Positions 1 to 7,904 of a stretch of 14,542 nt of DNA are shown here, one piece after another. The position numbers and the translations under genes are program-made. The notes under the pieces were generated by a model. That model worked only from the letters and a program-made list of their open reading frames with translations. It was not told the DNA's origin and did not search any database. This stretch comes from an uncultured Gammaproteobacteria bacterium. GTDB taxonomy: Bacteria; Pseudomonadota; Gammaproteobacteria; Rariloculales; Rariloculaceae. The DNA lies in the NCBI GenBank assembly GCA_946887385.1, contig CAMPKU010000100.1, positions 1 through 14,542 on the forward strand, read 5' to 3'. Positions within the stretch are counted from its first letter, which is position 1. The number at the start of each line of letters is the position of its first letter.

Positions 1-865
1 TGTAAGCATCGTGCAGCTCGAACAGATCCACGTCTTCGCGGCCGATACCGGCCTGCCGCAAAGCCTGCTGCGTCGAGGTTGCGACGGCGGTGAGCTCGAG
101 CGGATCGGCGCGCCGCTTCAGCGCAAGCGGGGCCGTTGCGAGCGCCGAGCCCGCGACTCTGACCTTGGCGCGGCTTGGCGTCTGCGCCGCTACGCTCGGA
201 GCTGCGAGGATCACGGCGGCCGCGCCGTTGCAGACCGGTGAAACGTCGAACAGGCGTATCGGGTCCGTGACGATACGCGACTCGAGGTATGTTGCGAGAT
301 CGAGCGCTTTGTGCAGCAGCGCGTTCGGGTTCGTGAGTGCGTTCTGGTGCGCCGTGATCGAGAACGGCGCGAAGCGTTCGGCCGTGACGCCGTACTTGCT
401 CATGTACGCGCGCATCAACGTGGCGTTCAGCGACAGGAACGACTCGCCGCAAACGCCCTCGAGCTCCCAGTCTGCCGCCGTTGCGAGTGCGCGCGTGACT
501 GCATCGCGCTCGACATGCGTCATGCGCTCGACGCCGCACACGGCAACCACGTCGTGAATCCCGCCGGCCACGGCTTGATAGGCCACGCGCACGGCAGCGC
601 CGCCCGATGCACAGGCGGCCTCGACGGTCACGGCCTCGATACCGGCGAGGCCCGTATAGTCGGCGATCAAGCCGCCGAGTTGCTGCTGCCGGGCCAGAAC
701 GCCCGAGAGCATGTTGCCCACATACAAGGCCCCTACGCGCTGCGGATCGATGTCCGCATCCGCCAGCGCCGCTTTGACCGCGCCGGCGCCGAGATAGCGG
801 CCGCGGACCTCCGGGTCTTTCGTGACTGGTGCTTGCCCCACACCGGCAATGAACACGTCTCTCAA
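1..865 (-). CDS. Thiolase, SCP2/lipid-transfer type (acetyl-CoA acetyltransferase family), C-terminal part beyond the window
   Basis: This frame stays open on the minus strand from 865 to the window edge, so the 3' part is missing. The protein opens with RDVFIAGVGQAPV, the usual thiolase first strand. It carries the nucleophile motif EAACASGG with Cys85, a DVSPVCNGAAA segment near residues 220-240, and ELHDAY at the cut edge (283-288). That last motif is the His-containing block typical of SCP2/SCPx-type thiolases. Family enzymes cleave or condense acyl-CoA thioesters in the cytoplasm; the substrate here is unknown. I chose TTG at 865 because GGAG (872-875) lies six bases upstream and homologues begin at this strand. 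An in-frame ATG at 898 lacks a ribosome site and would add 11 atypical residues. The family usually has Asp before GA in the DGAAA block; here it is Asn. The gene diverges from proC. The neighbouring MaoC hydratase suggests acyl-CoA metabolism. Confidence 0.9.
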   Translation of the reverse strand, partial: MRDVFIAGVGQAPVTKDPEVRGRYLGAGAVKAALADADIDPQRVGALYVGNMLSGVLARQQQLGGLIADYTGLAGIEAVTVEAACASGGAAVRVAYQAVAGGIHDVVAVCGVERMTHVERDAVTRALATAADWELEGVCGESFLSLNATLMRAYMSKYGVTAERFAPFSITAHQNALTNPNALLHKALDLATYLESRIVTDPIRLFDVSPVCNGAAAVILAAPSVAAQTPSRAKVRVAGSALATAPLALKRRADPLELTAVATSTQQALRQAGIGREDVDLFELHDAY

Positions 866-915
866 CAGCTGCTCCGGACCGCAGTGACCGGCGCGCATGA
901 TGGCAAACGGTCGTC

Positions 916-930
916 TCGATTGCCAATCGA
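916..930. promoter_or_regulatory. Perfect 15-base palindrome between divergent thiolase and proC genes (possible operator)
   Basis: TCGATTG (916-922), a central C, and CAATCGA (924-930) form a perfect inverted repeat. It lies about 50 bases before the thiolase start codon and 33-70 bases before the candidate proC starts. A dimeric repressor acting on one or both genes would suit this position. No regulator gene is visible in the window, so the binding protein is unknown. A chance palindrome cannot be excluded. Confidence 0.35.
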
Positions 931-963
931 CAGCCACGCCGTCGGCGGGCAAAGGCATCGGCT

Positions 964-1815
964 ATGATGCGGCTCGAGCGGAACCGATGGAGCGCGGTGT
1001 TGAGCGCCAACGACAAGATCCTTTTGGTCGGCTTCGGCAACATGGGACAGGCGCTCGTGCGCGGCTGGCTCGCGAAGGGCCATGCCGCGAGCGCCATTCG
1101 CGTGGTGGACCCGGTGCCGGCGGCGCGCGCGGTGGCGGCTGCTCTTGGCGTCGAGGCACACGAGCGCGTGCACCCGGCCATCGAGAACGCCGACGTGGTC
1201 GTTCTCGCCGTCAAGCCGAATCAACTTGCCGGCGTGTTGCCGAGTTGCGCCGCGCCCGCGGCTCGCGGCGCAGTCGTGTTGTCGATCGCAGCGGGCAAGA
1301 CGATGGCGGAGATCGGAGCCGCGCTCGGCAGCGGCGCTGCCGTGGTGCGGGCGATGCCGAACACGCCGGCGGCGATCGGCCAGGGCATAGCGGCGCTCGT
1401 GGCGAACGGCGCAGCAAGCCGCGAGCAACGGGAGCTCTGCGGCGAGCTGTTGGCCGCAGTAGGTGCGGTGGCCTGGCTCGATGACGAGACGCACATGGAT
1501 GCCGTGACGGCGATTTCAGGCAGCGGTCCCGCGTACGTCTTTCTGCTGATCGAGTGTCTGGAGCAAGCGGCCGTCGATTTGGGGCTGCCGGCCGCATTGG
1601 CGCGGCAGCTCGCCGTCGCGACCGTGGCGGGGGCGGGCGCTTACGCAGCGGCAGCCAAGGACACGCCGGCCGAGCTGCGCCGCCGAGTGACGAGCCCGAA
1701 CGGCACGACGCAGGCCGCGCTCGACGTGCTCATGGCGCCCAGCGGCCTGCAGGAGCTCATTGCGCGCGCCGCGCGCGCCGCGGCGCAGCGCAGCCGCGAG
1801 CTCAAGACGGCGTAG
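964..1815 (+). CDS. proC: Pyrroline-5-carboxylate reductase
   Basis: ProC reduces 1-pyrroline-5-carboxylate to L-proline with NAD(P)H, the last step of proline synthesis, in the cytoplasm. Visible family marks are the Rossmann motif ILLVGFGNMGQA (about residues 19-30), VVLAVKPNQL, AMPNTPAAIGQG, the highly conserved AISGSGPAYVFLLIE, and the C-terminal ELRRRVTSPNGTTQAAL. The start is uncertain. ATG 964 has a weak AAGG eight bases upstream and gives 283 residues. TTG 1000 has GGAG (989-992) seven bases upstream and gives 271 residues, close to the usual length of about 270 without an odd Arg-rich leader. A TATGAT at 963-968 could even be a -10 box, which would exclude the first ATG. The MaoC gene follows after eight bases, so the two are probably cotranscribed. 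YggS, a common proC neighbour, is absent. Confidence 0.96.
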   Translation: MMRLERNRWSAVLSANDKILLVGFGNMGQALVRGWLAKGHAASAIRVVDPVPAARAVAAALGVEAHERVHPAIENADVVVLAVKPNQLAGVLPSCAAPAARGAVVLSIAAGKTMAEIGAALGSGAAVVRAMPNTPAAIGQGIAALVANGAASREQRELCGELLAAVGAVAWLDDETHMDAVTAISGSGPAYVFLLIECLEQAAVDLGLPAALARQLAVATVAGAGAYAAAAKDTPAELRRRVTSPNGTTQAALDVLMAPSGLQELIARAARAAAQRSRELKTA

Positions 1816-1823
1816 GAGCGGGA

Positions 1824-2285
1824 ATGGCGGGTTATTACTACGAGCAGCTCGAAGTAGGGCGCGTGTTCGCGCACGCTATCCGCCGCACCGTCACCGAGAC
1901 GGATAACGTGCTCTTCAGCACGCTGACGCACAATCCGGCGCCGCTGCATCTCGATCACGAGTACATGCGCACGCAGTCCGAGTTCGGCAAGCCGCTCATG
2001 AACAGCTTCTTCACGCTGGGTCTCATCGTGGGCATCTCGATCAACGATACGACGCTCGGCACGACCGTCGCGAACTTAGGGCTCGAGGCCGTGCGTTTTC
2101 CGGCGCCGCTGTTCGTGGGCGACACGGTGCATGTGGAAACGGAAGTGATTGCCATGCGCCCGAGCAAGTCGCGGCCGAACAATGGAATCCTGACGCTCGA
2201 GCACCGCGGCTACAATCAGCACGACGTGCTGGTCGCCATCTGCCGGCGAACCGTTTTGCTGCTGCGCGCGCCCGGCGGCAGCTGA
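1824..2285 (+). CDS. MaoC-like hot-dog-fold hydratase/dehydratase
   Basis: The 153-residue protein has the single hot-dog-domain size of MaoC-type enzymes, which hydrate or dehydrate CoA thioesters. The N-terminal YYEQLEVG and TVTETDNVLFSTLTHN lead into NPAPLHLDHEY (residues 37-47), the family's Asn/His region. Further on are EFGKPLMNSFFTLG, a glycine/threonine-rich DTTLGTTVANLG, and VRFPAPLFVGDTV. The arrangement resembles the mesaconyl-CoA hydratase-like MaoC subgroup rather than classical R-specific enoyl-CoA hydratases, whose signature reads GDxNPLH. Here the position of the usual catalytic Asp is occupied differently (THN). GGAG at 1815-1818 overlaps the proC stop codon and sits five bases before the ATG, so it is translated right behind proC. 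A hairpin terminator follows. Substrate and physiological role are not determinable. The link to the thiolase on the other side of proC is an inference. Confidence 0.88.
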   Translation: MAGYYYEQLEVGRVFAHAIRRTVTETDNVLFSTLTHNPAPLHLDHEYMRTQSEFGKPLMNSFFTLGLIVGISINDTTLGTTVANLGLEAVRFPAPLFVGDTVHVETEVIAMRPSKSRPNNGILTLEHRGYNQHDVLVAICRRTVLLLRAPGGS

Positions 2286-2291
2286 CCGAAA

Positions 2292-2321
2292 GCGACGAGC
2301 CCCTCGAGCGAGGCTCGTCGC
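2292..2321. terminator. Hairpin terminator shared by convergent genes
   Basis: GCGACGAGCC (2292-2301) and GGCTCGTCGC (2312-2321) form a perfect ten-base-pair stem around a ten-base loop. GAAA on the left and ATTTC on the right can extend the stem past one bulged A. It starts seven bases after the MaoC stop and ends 17 bases before the stop of the convergent lipoprotein gene, so it can serve both. The T-tract is short, so termination may be partial. Confidence 0.7.
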
Positions 2322-2338
2322 ATTTCGAACCCACGTTC

Positions 2339-4201
2339 TCAATTCTCGGCGACGTGCACCGCGATGTGCGTGGCGCGCAGAGTGGTGCTCACGGGGTCGA
2401 AGCTGCCGCTCGCCGTCAACGATACGGCCGCCTGGCCGCCGCCTAGCAGTGCCGCGAGCTCCGTGCTGAGCTCGGCGAACGTGGCGAACAACCGTATGTT
2501 CCCGCCGGCCGCAATGCCGTAGAGCGCGCGGCCCGACGCCGGAGGCGCCAGAGTCGGCGCAGCCGGCAGCGTGGCTAGATCGATTCGCCGGTTGCCGATC
2601 CACAGCGCATGGCGCTCGCCGATGCTCGGATTGCCGAGGTCGAGCACGAGCCCGTCGACGCCCATGCTCGAGAACGGCGCCGTGGTGCCCAGGGGGCCCC
2701 AGCCTATACCGAGCACGGCCCGCAGCTCGCGGTGGTCGACGACCGTTCGCCCTTCGAAGTCGGGCGGCGCGCTGCCGAACGGCTGCACGAAGCCGACGAC
2801 GCGCGCCGGCTCGCCGACGGTGACGTTCGCGAGACTCAGCGTGCCCGTGGCCACTTCATAGTCGGCCGGATTGGCGTCCTGGGCGGCCGTGACGCCGGTG
2901 CCGGCGAAGTTAAACAGGGCGATGCCGAGCCGATCGATGCCGCGCAGCTCGAGGCTGAGCTGCCCCGGCAAGACTGCGTTGACGGCGCCCTGCAGGCGAG
3001 TGGGCAGCATCCGCACGCGGCCGTCCGTGGCATCGAAAGTGGCGGGGGCCGAAGCGGTGGCCGGTTCGGTGAGCGTTCCGAATGCGACGATGCGTTGGCC
3101 GACCGACAGCGCCTGCGCGTCGAGCGCAGGATCGTCGAACCCGGGTTTCAGAATCTTCGTGTTGTCGCCGACGGCGACAAGCACGGTGCGATGCAGCCGC
3201 GTTATCCGGTCGCGGCGCACGGCGAACGCGCCCTTGAGGGTGAGCTGGTCGCCGTTGCGTGCAACGATGTTGCCGTGCACCGCGTCGAGACGCTCGCCGC
3301 TGACGCTGTCGCCCGCGTGCACGATCTCGGCGGTGAAGGTTCGCTCCTGCGCCGACAGCGTGCCGAATGCCACCGTCATCGTGCCCGGCGGCTTCGCCGC
3401 GAGCGCGGCAAGACCGGCGGCTCCGGTTGCAGCCACCCCGTCCACCTCGAAGGACGTGCCCGCCGTGGTGTGCACGGTCACACGGCCGTGCGCGCCTTCC
3501 GCCCGAAACCACGGGCGAACGTCCACGGTGTAGGTGCCGGCGCCGAGGTCGGTCGAGACGAGACCGCCGCGCAAACGGAGCTCCTTCTCGGCAACGGGCG
3601 CAACCTCGGCCACGACGAACGGCTCTACCGTGACCACGGGCGGAGACTGCGTGAGATCGACGTCGTGGGACGCTTGGAGGTCGAAGTCGAGCGCGAGCAG
3701 CGCGGCTCGGCCGCGTGTGATCACGAGATGCTCGCGCGCCGCAAGCTCGATGTCGATCTCGGCAATGCCGAGCGCCGCGCCGTCTTTGTCGACGGCGTTG
3801 GCGCGAACGACCTCATCCCCCGCTTCGACGAAGATCTCGGCATTCGCATAGTCGAGGCGAATCTTGCCGCCCACGATGTCGCCCGGTGCGAGTGTGGCAG
3901 CGGCGAGGAGATCGGAGAGCTCGGTAAGCTGCGCAAAATCGACTCGCGTCGCGGCCGGCAGCACCTCCACCGTGGCGCCGCCGCGGCGTTGCAGCGTTAC
4001 CGCCAGCACGTCGACGGAGTAGCTGACGAAGTCGCCTTCGGCATCCGTGAGGGTGACGAGCAGCGTGCCCGTATCGGGTAGCGGAGCGGGCGGGCCCGAC
4101 GTGGGCGGTGTGCTGCCGGAGCCGCCGCAGCCCGCGACGCCAAAGGCTCCGAGCACGGCGGCCCAAAAAGCGCGCTGAGCGCGCTTGAGTAACGAATCCA
4201 T
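2339..4201 (-). CDS. Lipoprotein with DUF4382 domain and DUF5666-like region
   Basis: The 620-residue product starts with a basic N-terminus, a hydrophobic stretch and the lipobox VAGC, putting the lipidated Cys at residue 25. The next residue is Gly rather than Asp, so outer-membrane sorting is likely by the Lol +2 rule. A Gly/Ser/Pro linker follows. Then comes a DUF4382-type domain (about 35-185), recognised by GTLLVTLTDAEGDF, VDFAQLTELSDLLAA and GKIRLDYANAEI. The remainder is beta-rich and includes HGNIVARNGDQLTLKG and related segments that look like repeated DUF5666 units. No catalytic motif is visible and the function is unknown. Similar proteins are surface or periplasmic. I chose ATG 4201 because GGAGG (4209-4213) lies seven bases upstream; an earlier start would add ten residues. 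It diverges from the GGDEF-EAL gene. Confidence 0.85.
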   Translation of the reverse strand: MDSLLKRAQRAFWAAVLGAFGVAGCGGSGSTPPTSGPPAPLPDTGTLLVTLTDAEGDFVSYSVDVLAVTLQRRGGATVEVLPAATRVDFAQLTELSDLLAAATLAPGDIVGGKIRLDYANAEIFVEAGDEVVRANAVDKDGAALGIAEIDIELAAREHLVITRGRAALLALDFDLQASHDVDLTQSPPVVTVEPFVVAEVAPVAEKELRLRGGLVSTDLGAGTYTVDVRPWFRAEGAHGRVTVHTTAGTSFEVDGVAATGAAGLAALAAKPPGTMTVAFGTLSAQERTFTAEIVHAGDSVSGERLDAVHGNIVARNGDQLTLKGAFAVRRDRITRLHRTVLVAVGDNTKILKPGFDDPALDAQALSVGQRIVAFGTLTEPATASAPATFDATDGRVRMLPTRLQGAVNAVLPGQLSLELRGIDRLGIALFNFAGTGVTAAQDANPADYEVATGTLSLANVTVGEPARVVGFVQPFGSAPPDFEGRTVVDHRELRAVLGIGWGPLGTTAPFSSMGVDGLVLDLGNPSIGERHALWIGNRRIDLATLPAAPTLAPPASGRALYGIAAGGNIRLFATFAELSTELAALLGGGQAAVSLTASGSFDPVSTTLRATHIAVHVAEN

Positions 4202-4216
4202 GTCTATTCCTCCCAG

Positions 4217-4265
4217 CGAAGTGAAAACCACTCGCGATCAGAACGCGGCTCGGATCGAAGTGGTT
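4217..4265. promoter_or_regulatory. Three copies of a CGAAGTGGTT-like half-site in a divergent promoter region
   Basis: CGAAGTG occurs at 4217-4223 and again at 4256-4262, the second copy continuing as CGAAGTGGTT to 4265. Between them AACCACTCG (4226-4234) is the inverted form with one base missing. The outer pair 4226-4239 and 4253-4265 can form an imperfect hairpin with a 13-base loop. The sites lie just upstream of the lipoprotein ribosome site and before the signalling gene, where a shared regulator could act. No regulator is identified. Confidence 0.35.
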
Positions 4266-4384
4266 GACGGGTTATGGGATGCCGTGCCGAGCGGCCGGCG
4301 GTCTTGCTTGTAATATGGCTGTTTGCTGGCAGAATGCCCGTTACAGTTAGCGAAGCTAGCTCAATCAAAAGGTTGCGTCACGAA

Positions 4385-7060
4385 ATGAGTGCTCGGGCTG
4401 AAGACGGGGCCCACGCGTCGAGTGAAGACGAGCAGTCGCAAGGGCGGCCGGCGAGCCATTCGTCGAGCCGGGTTTTCGGGCCGGGCCTCGAGCTCATTTG
4501 CACGAAGGTTGCCGTCGATCTTCAGAGCCTTACGTCTCGGGCTACGGGCGAGCGACTCACCGCCTGCTTGCAATCGCTAACGGACGCCTGGGGCGCCGAT
4601 TCCATTTTCATCGCGCTCCTCGACCAGGCGGCCAGCGGTTTCGAGTCAGTGTATTGCGGCCGCTCCACGTTCTCGGCCTGCAACCCGGAAGTGCTCCAGG
4701 GCCGTTCGCTCGACGAATTTCCGTGGGCCAAGGCCCGGCTCGAGCACCTTCGACTGCTGGAGATCAAGGACACGTCCAAAGCGTCCGCCGCGCAACAGGC
4801 CGATGCCGAGCAACTCGCGGCACTCAACGTGGGGGCGTTCCTGTTCGTTGCGTTCAGCATCCGCGGGCGTTTAGGAGGCGTGCTCGGCGTGTGGAGCGCC
4901 GCACCCAATCCGGAATGGCCGGCGGAAATCCAGCTCGCGTTGAAGCTGCTCGGCGCGAGCGCAGCAAGCGGCCTCGAGCGTCTCGAGCTCGAAGAGGATC
5001 TGGCCGACGTGCAGGAGCGCGACCGGCTCGTCACGAATACGGCTAACGACGGGCTGTGGGACTACGACGCACGCGAGAACTCGATGTACTTCTCGCCGCG
5101 TTGGCGCGCCATGCTCGGCTACGCCAGCGACTATGAGGTGCCGGAGTGGCGACTGCTCGTGCACCCCGACGATCTCGCGAGCGTGCAAACGCAATTGCAC
5201 GAGCATCTCGAGGGCCGAAGCGAGCTGTTCGAAAGCACTCATCGCATGCAGCACGCGAGCGGCGAGTGGCGCTGGGTTCAAAGCCGCGTGCAAGGCCGGC
5301 TCGACGAGAACGGCCGACTGAAGCGGCTCGTGGGCGTCGAGACGGATATCACGGAGCGCAAGCTCTACGAGGAAGCGCTGTTCCGCGAGAAGGAGAGCGC
5401 GCAAATCACACTTCAGTCGATCGGCGACGGCGTGGTGACCACCGACGGCGAGGCGCGCGTGCAGTATCTGAATCCCGTGGCCTCGGAGCTCACGGGGTGG
5501 CGGCTCGACGATGCGGTCGGCCGCAATATCGACGAGATCTTTCGCGGCTTCCATGAGGAAACCTGCGAGCCCATCGAGAACCCCGTGGGCGTTGCCATGC
5601 GGCGCAACCGCCCGATCAAGTCCGTGCGTCCTGCGCTCCTGATCCGGCGCGACGGCAACGAGCTTTACATCGAGAGCACGGCTGCGCCCATTCGCGACCC
5701 GTTCGGCAGCGTGACGGGCGGCGTGCTGGTCTTCCACGACGTCAGCGAGTCGCGCGAGCTCAATCGCCGCTTGAGCTACGCCGCGAGTCACGACGTGCTC
5801 ACCGAGCTCGTCAATCGGCGCGAGTTCGAGCAGCGCTTGGAGCGCGCGCTGAAGAGCGCCAAAGCGCGCGAGACGTCGTATGCCGTGCTCTATCTCGATC
5901 TCGACCAGTTCAAGATCGTCAACGACGCGTGCGGTCACAATGCCGGCGACGCGTTGTTGAAACAGATCGGCTCGCTGCTGAAGTCGAAGATTCGCTGGCG
6001 CGACACGCTGGCGCGCCTCGGCGGCGACGAGTTCGGCGTGCTGCTAGAGAGCTGCACGATGGACGAAGCGCTGCGCACCGCCGAGGCGCTGCGCGAGAAC
6101 ATAGCCGACTATCGGTTCAGCTGGGACGATCGCACCTTCCGTCTCGGCGTGAGCATTGGCGTGGTGCCCATCACGGCGGCCACCGACGACGTTGCGTCGC
6201 TGCTGTCGGCGGCCGACAGCGCATGCGCAGCCGCCAAGGAAGCGGGCCGCAACCGCGTCTACAACTATCAAGAGAACGACATCGACTTGATGAAGCGGCG
6301 CAAGGAGATGCAGTGGGCCGCTCGCATCAGTAACGCGCTCGACGAGAACCGCTTCGAGCTGTTCCGGCAGACGATTCAGCCGCTGCAGAACAATGCCGAG
6401 CCTGGCGCGCACTACGAGCTCTTGATCCGCATGCGCGACGAACAGGGGCAGCTGATCGCGCCGGGGCTCTTCATTGCGGCCGCCGAGCGCTACGGGCTGA
6501 TGACGGCGATCGATCGCTGGGTCATCGCTCAGGCGTTCACATGGCTCGTTTCGGAGGCTGATGAGCGCGAGCGCCTGTCGTTGTGCGCAATCAACCTTTC
6601 CGGCCAGAGCTTGGCCGACGAGAAGTTTCTACCGTTCGTGGTCGAGCAGTTCAAGAAGAGCGGGCTTTCCGGCTCATGCATCTGCTTCGAGATTACGGAG
6701 ACGGCTGCCATTGCGAGCTACTCGCAGGCCAATCGGTTCATTCACGCACTGAAAGAGCTCGGCTGCCGGTTTGCGCTCGACGACTTCGGCACGGGCCTAT
6801 CGTCGTTCGGCTATCTGAAACATTTCCCCGTCGATTTCCTGAAAATCGACGGCAGCTTCGTGAAAGAGATTCTGCACGATCCGATCGACCGGGAGATGGT
6901 GCGCTCGATCAACGAAATCGGCCATCTCACTGGCAAGCGAACGATCGCCGAGTTCGCCGAAAATCCGGAAATCATCACGATGCTGCGCGGAATGGGCATC
7001 GACTACGCGCAGGGATACGGTGTCTCGGAGCCCAAGCGTCTCCTCCAAGCCGTGGCTTAG
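4385..7060 (+). CDS. GAF-PAS-PAS-GGDEF-EAL c-di-GMP signalling protein
   Basis: Numbering here counts from an upstream ATG at 4274 (928 residues). Domains in order are GAF (about 92-237), a PAS_3-like PAS with WRLLVHPDD and [11 protein letters not shown] (249-361), a second PAS (377-494), GGDEF (500-660) and EAL (685-920). The cyclase motif GGDEF is intact at 583-587 and is preceded by RWRD, an RxxD product-inhibition site. In the phosphodiesterase domain EAL reads ELL (715-717), but INLSG, EITET, DDFGTG (836-841), LKIDGSF, AEFAE and QGY are kept, so hydrolysis is plausible. The protein may make or break cyclic di-GMP according to a GAF/PAS signal. I see no convincing membrane segment. I prefer ATG 4385 (891 residues) because codons from 4274 to 4384 include CTT, GTA, ATA, AGA, ACA and AGG, unlike the rest of the gene. 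No start has a good ribosome site. The stop overlaps that of convergent nadC. Confidence 0.95.
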   Translation: MSARAEDGAHASSEDEQSQGRPASHSSSRVFGPGLELICTKVAVDLQSLTSRATGERLTACLQSLTDAWGADSIFIALLDQAASGFESVYCGRSTFSACNPEVLQGRSLDEFPWAKARLEHLRLLEIKDTSKASAAQQADAEQLAALNVGAFLFVAFSIRGRLGGVLGVWSAAPNPEWPAEIQLALKLLGASAASGLERLELEEDLADVQERDRLVTNTANDGLWDYDARENSMYFSPRWRAMLGYASDYEVPEWRLLVHPDDLASVQTQLHEHLEGRSELFESTHRMQHASGEWRWVQSRVQGRLDENGRLKRLVGVETDITERKLYEEALFREKESAQITLQSIGDGVVTTDGEARVQYLNPVASELTGWRLDDAVGRNIDEIFRGFHEETCEPIENPVGVAMRRNRPIKSVRPALLIRRDGNELYIESTAAPIRDPFGSVTGGVLVFHDVSESRELNRRLSYAASHDVLTELVNRREFEQRLERALKSAKARETSYAVLYLDLDQFKIVNDACGHNAGDALLKQIGSLLKSKIRWRDTLARLGGDEFGVLLESCTMDEALRTAEALRENIADYRFSWDDRTFRLGVSIGVVPITAATDDVASLLSAADSACAAAKEAGRNRVYNYQENDIDLMKRRKEMQWAARISNALDENRFELFRQTIQPLQNNAEPGAHYELLIRMRDEQGQLIAPGLFIAAAERYGLMTAIDRWVIAQAFTWLVSEADERERLSLCAINLSGQSLADEKFLPFVVEQFKKSGLSGSCICFEITETAAIASYSQANRFIHALKELGCRFALDDFGTGLSSFGYLKHFPVDFLKIDGSFVKEILHDPIDREMVRSINEIGHLTGKRTIAEFAENPEIITMLRGMGIDYAQGYGVSEPKRLLQAVA

Positions 7061-7902
7061 ACGAAGCGCATCGAGAAGTCCACGGCGCGCACATGCTTCG
7101 TGAGCGCGCCGATCGAGATGAAATCCACGCCGGTCGCTGCGATGGCCTTGAGCTTCGCGGCATCCACGCTGCCGGAAGCTTCGAGCTCCGGACGCGAGCC
7201 CGTGTGCGCATCGCGCAGCGCGACGGCCGAGCGCATGTCGTCGAGCGCGAAGTTGTCGAGCATGATGCGATCTGCGTTCGTGGTCAGCGCTTCGCGCAGC
7301 TGGTCGAGTGTTTCGACCTCCACTTCGATCATGACGGCTGGCGAGTGTCGCCGAGCGGCGGCGACCGCAGCGCTCACGCTGCCGACGGCTGCAATGTGGT
7401 TCTCCTTGATGAGCACGGCGTCGAACAATCCCACACGGTGATTCTCGCCTCCGCCGCAGCGCACGGCGTACTTCTGTGCCAGCCGCAAGCCCGGCAGCGT
7501 CTTGCGCGTGTCGAGAATACGCGTGCCCGTGCCCGCGACAAGATCGGCATAGGCGCGAGCGGCCGTGGCCGTGCCCGACAACGTCTGTAAAAAGTTCAGC
7601 GCCGTGCGCTCGCCCGTCACGATGCTGCGCGCCGGCCCGCGTAGCTCGCAAACGACCGTGTCCGCAGCCATCGCGCCGCCGTCGCTCGCGTTCCACGCGA
7701 TCGCCACTCGAGGGTCGAGCTGCCGAAACGTCTCGTCGAACCACGGGCGGCCGCACAGCGTCGCCGCCTCGCGCGCGATGACGTGCGCGATGGCCGGCGT
7801 GCGGGCGGGGATGAGATCCGCCGTGAGGTCGCCGCTGCCGAGATCCTCGGCAATGGCGCGACTCACGACGGTCGCGATATTCGCGGGAGGCGCGGGCGGC
7901 AA
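7057..7902 (-). CDS. nadC: Nicotinate-nucleotide pyrophosphorylase (carboxylating), quinolinate phosphoribosyltransferase
   Basis: NadC converts quinolinate and PRPP to nicotinate mononucleotide, CO2 and pyrophosphate in de novo NAD synthesis. The 281 residues match the usual family size. Active-site segments are complete: [11 protein letters not shown] (from 96), [10 protein letters not shown] (131-140), CGGGENHR (149-156), KENHI (166-170), EVEVET, IMLDN, LEASG and ISIGALTKH. The start is TTG at 7902, two bases after the stop codon of the upstream gene and without a clear Shine-Dalgarno sequence, so translation probably depends on coupling. An internal GTG 12 codons in is an alternative but would shorten the N-terminus more than usual. 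nadA and nadB are not in the window. Its TAA overlaps the TAG of the convergent signalling gene. Confidence 0.96.
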   Translation of the reverse strand: MPPAPPANIATVVSRAIAEDLGSGDLTADLIPARTPAIAHVIAREAATLCGRPWFDETFRQLDPRVAIAWNASDGGAMAADTVVCELRGPARSIVTGERTALNFLQTLSGTATAARAYADLVAGTGTRILDTRKTLPGLRLAQKYAVRCGGGENHRVGLFDAVLIKENHIAAVGSVSAAVAAARRHSPAVMIEVEVETLDQLREALTTNADRIMLDNFALDDMRSAVALRDAHTGSRPELEASGSVDAAKLKAIAATGVDFISIGALTKHVRAVDFSMRFV

Positions 7903-7904
7903 CG

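Noticed and set aside
862..1494. Minus-strand open frame of 210 codons overlapping proC and the intergenic region
   Set aside because: It runs antisense to the conserved ProC Rossmann domain and shows no protein family motif.
2609..4081. Long open frame of 490 codons on the plus strand opposite the lipoprotein gene
   Set aside because: It is the antisense shadow of a high-GC gene. The translation is Arg/Gly/Ala-rich without recognisable motifs, whereas the minus strand has a lipobox, a ribosome site and known domains.
4264..4269. TTGACG as a -35 box for the signalling gene
   Set aside because: No acceptable -10 hexamer lies 16-18 bases downstream. The nearby TAATAT at 4311-4316 is too far away and has no matching -35 of its own.
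4325..4345. CTGGCA followed by a distal TT as a sigma-54 promoter
   Set aside because: The GC dinucleotide expected ten bases after the GG of TGGCA is missing, so the -24/-12 pattern fails.
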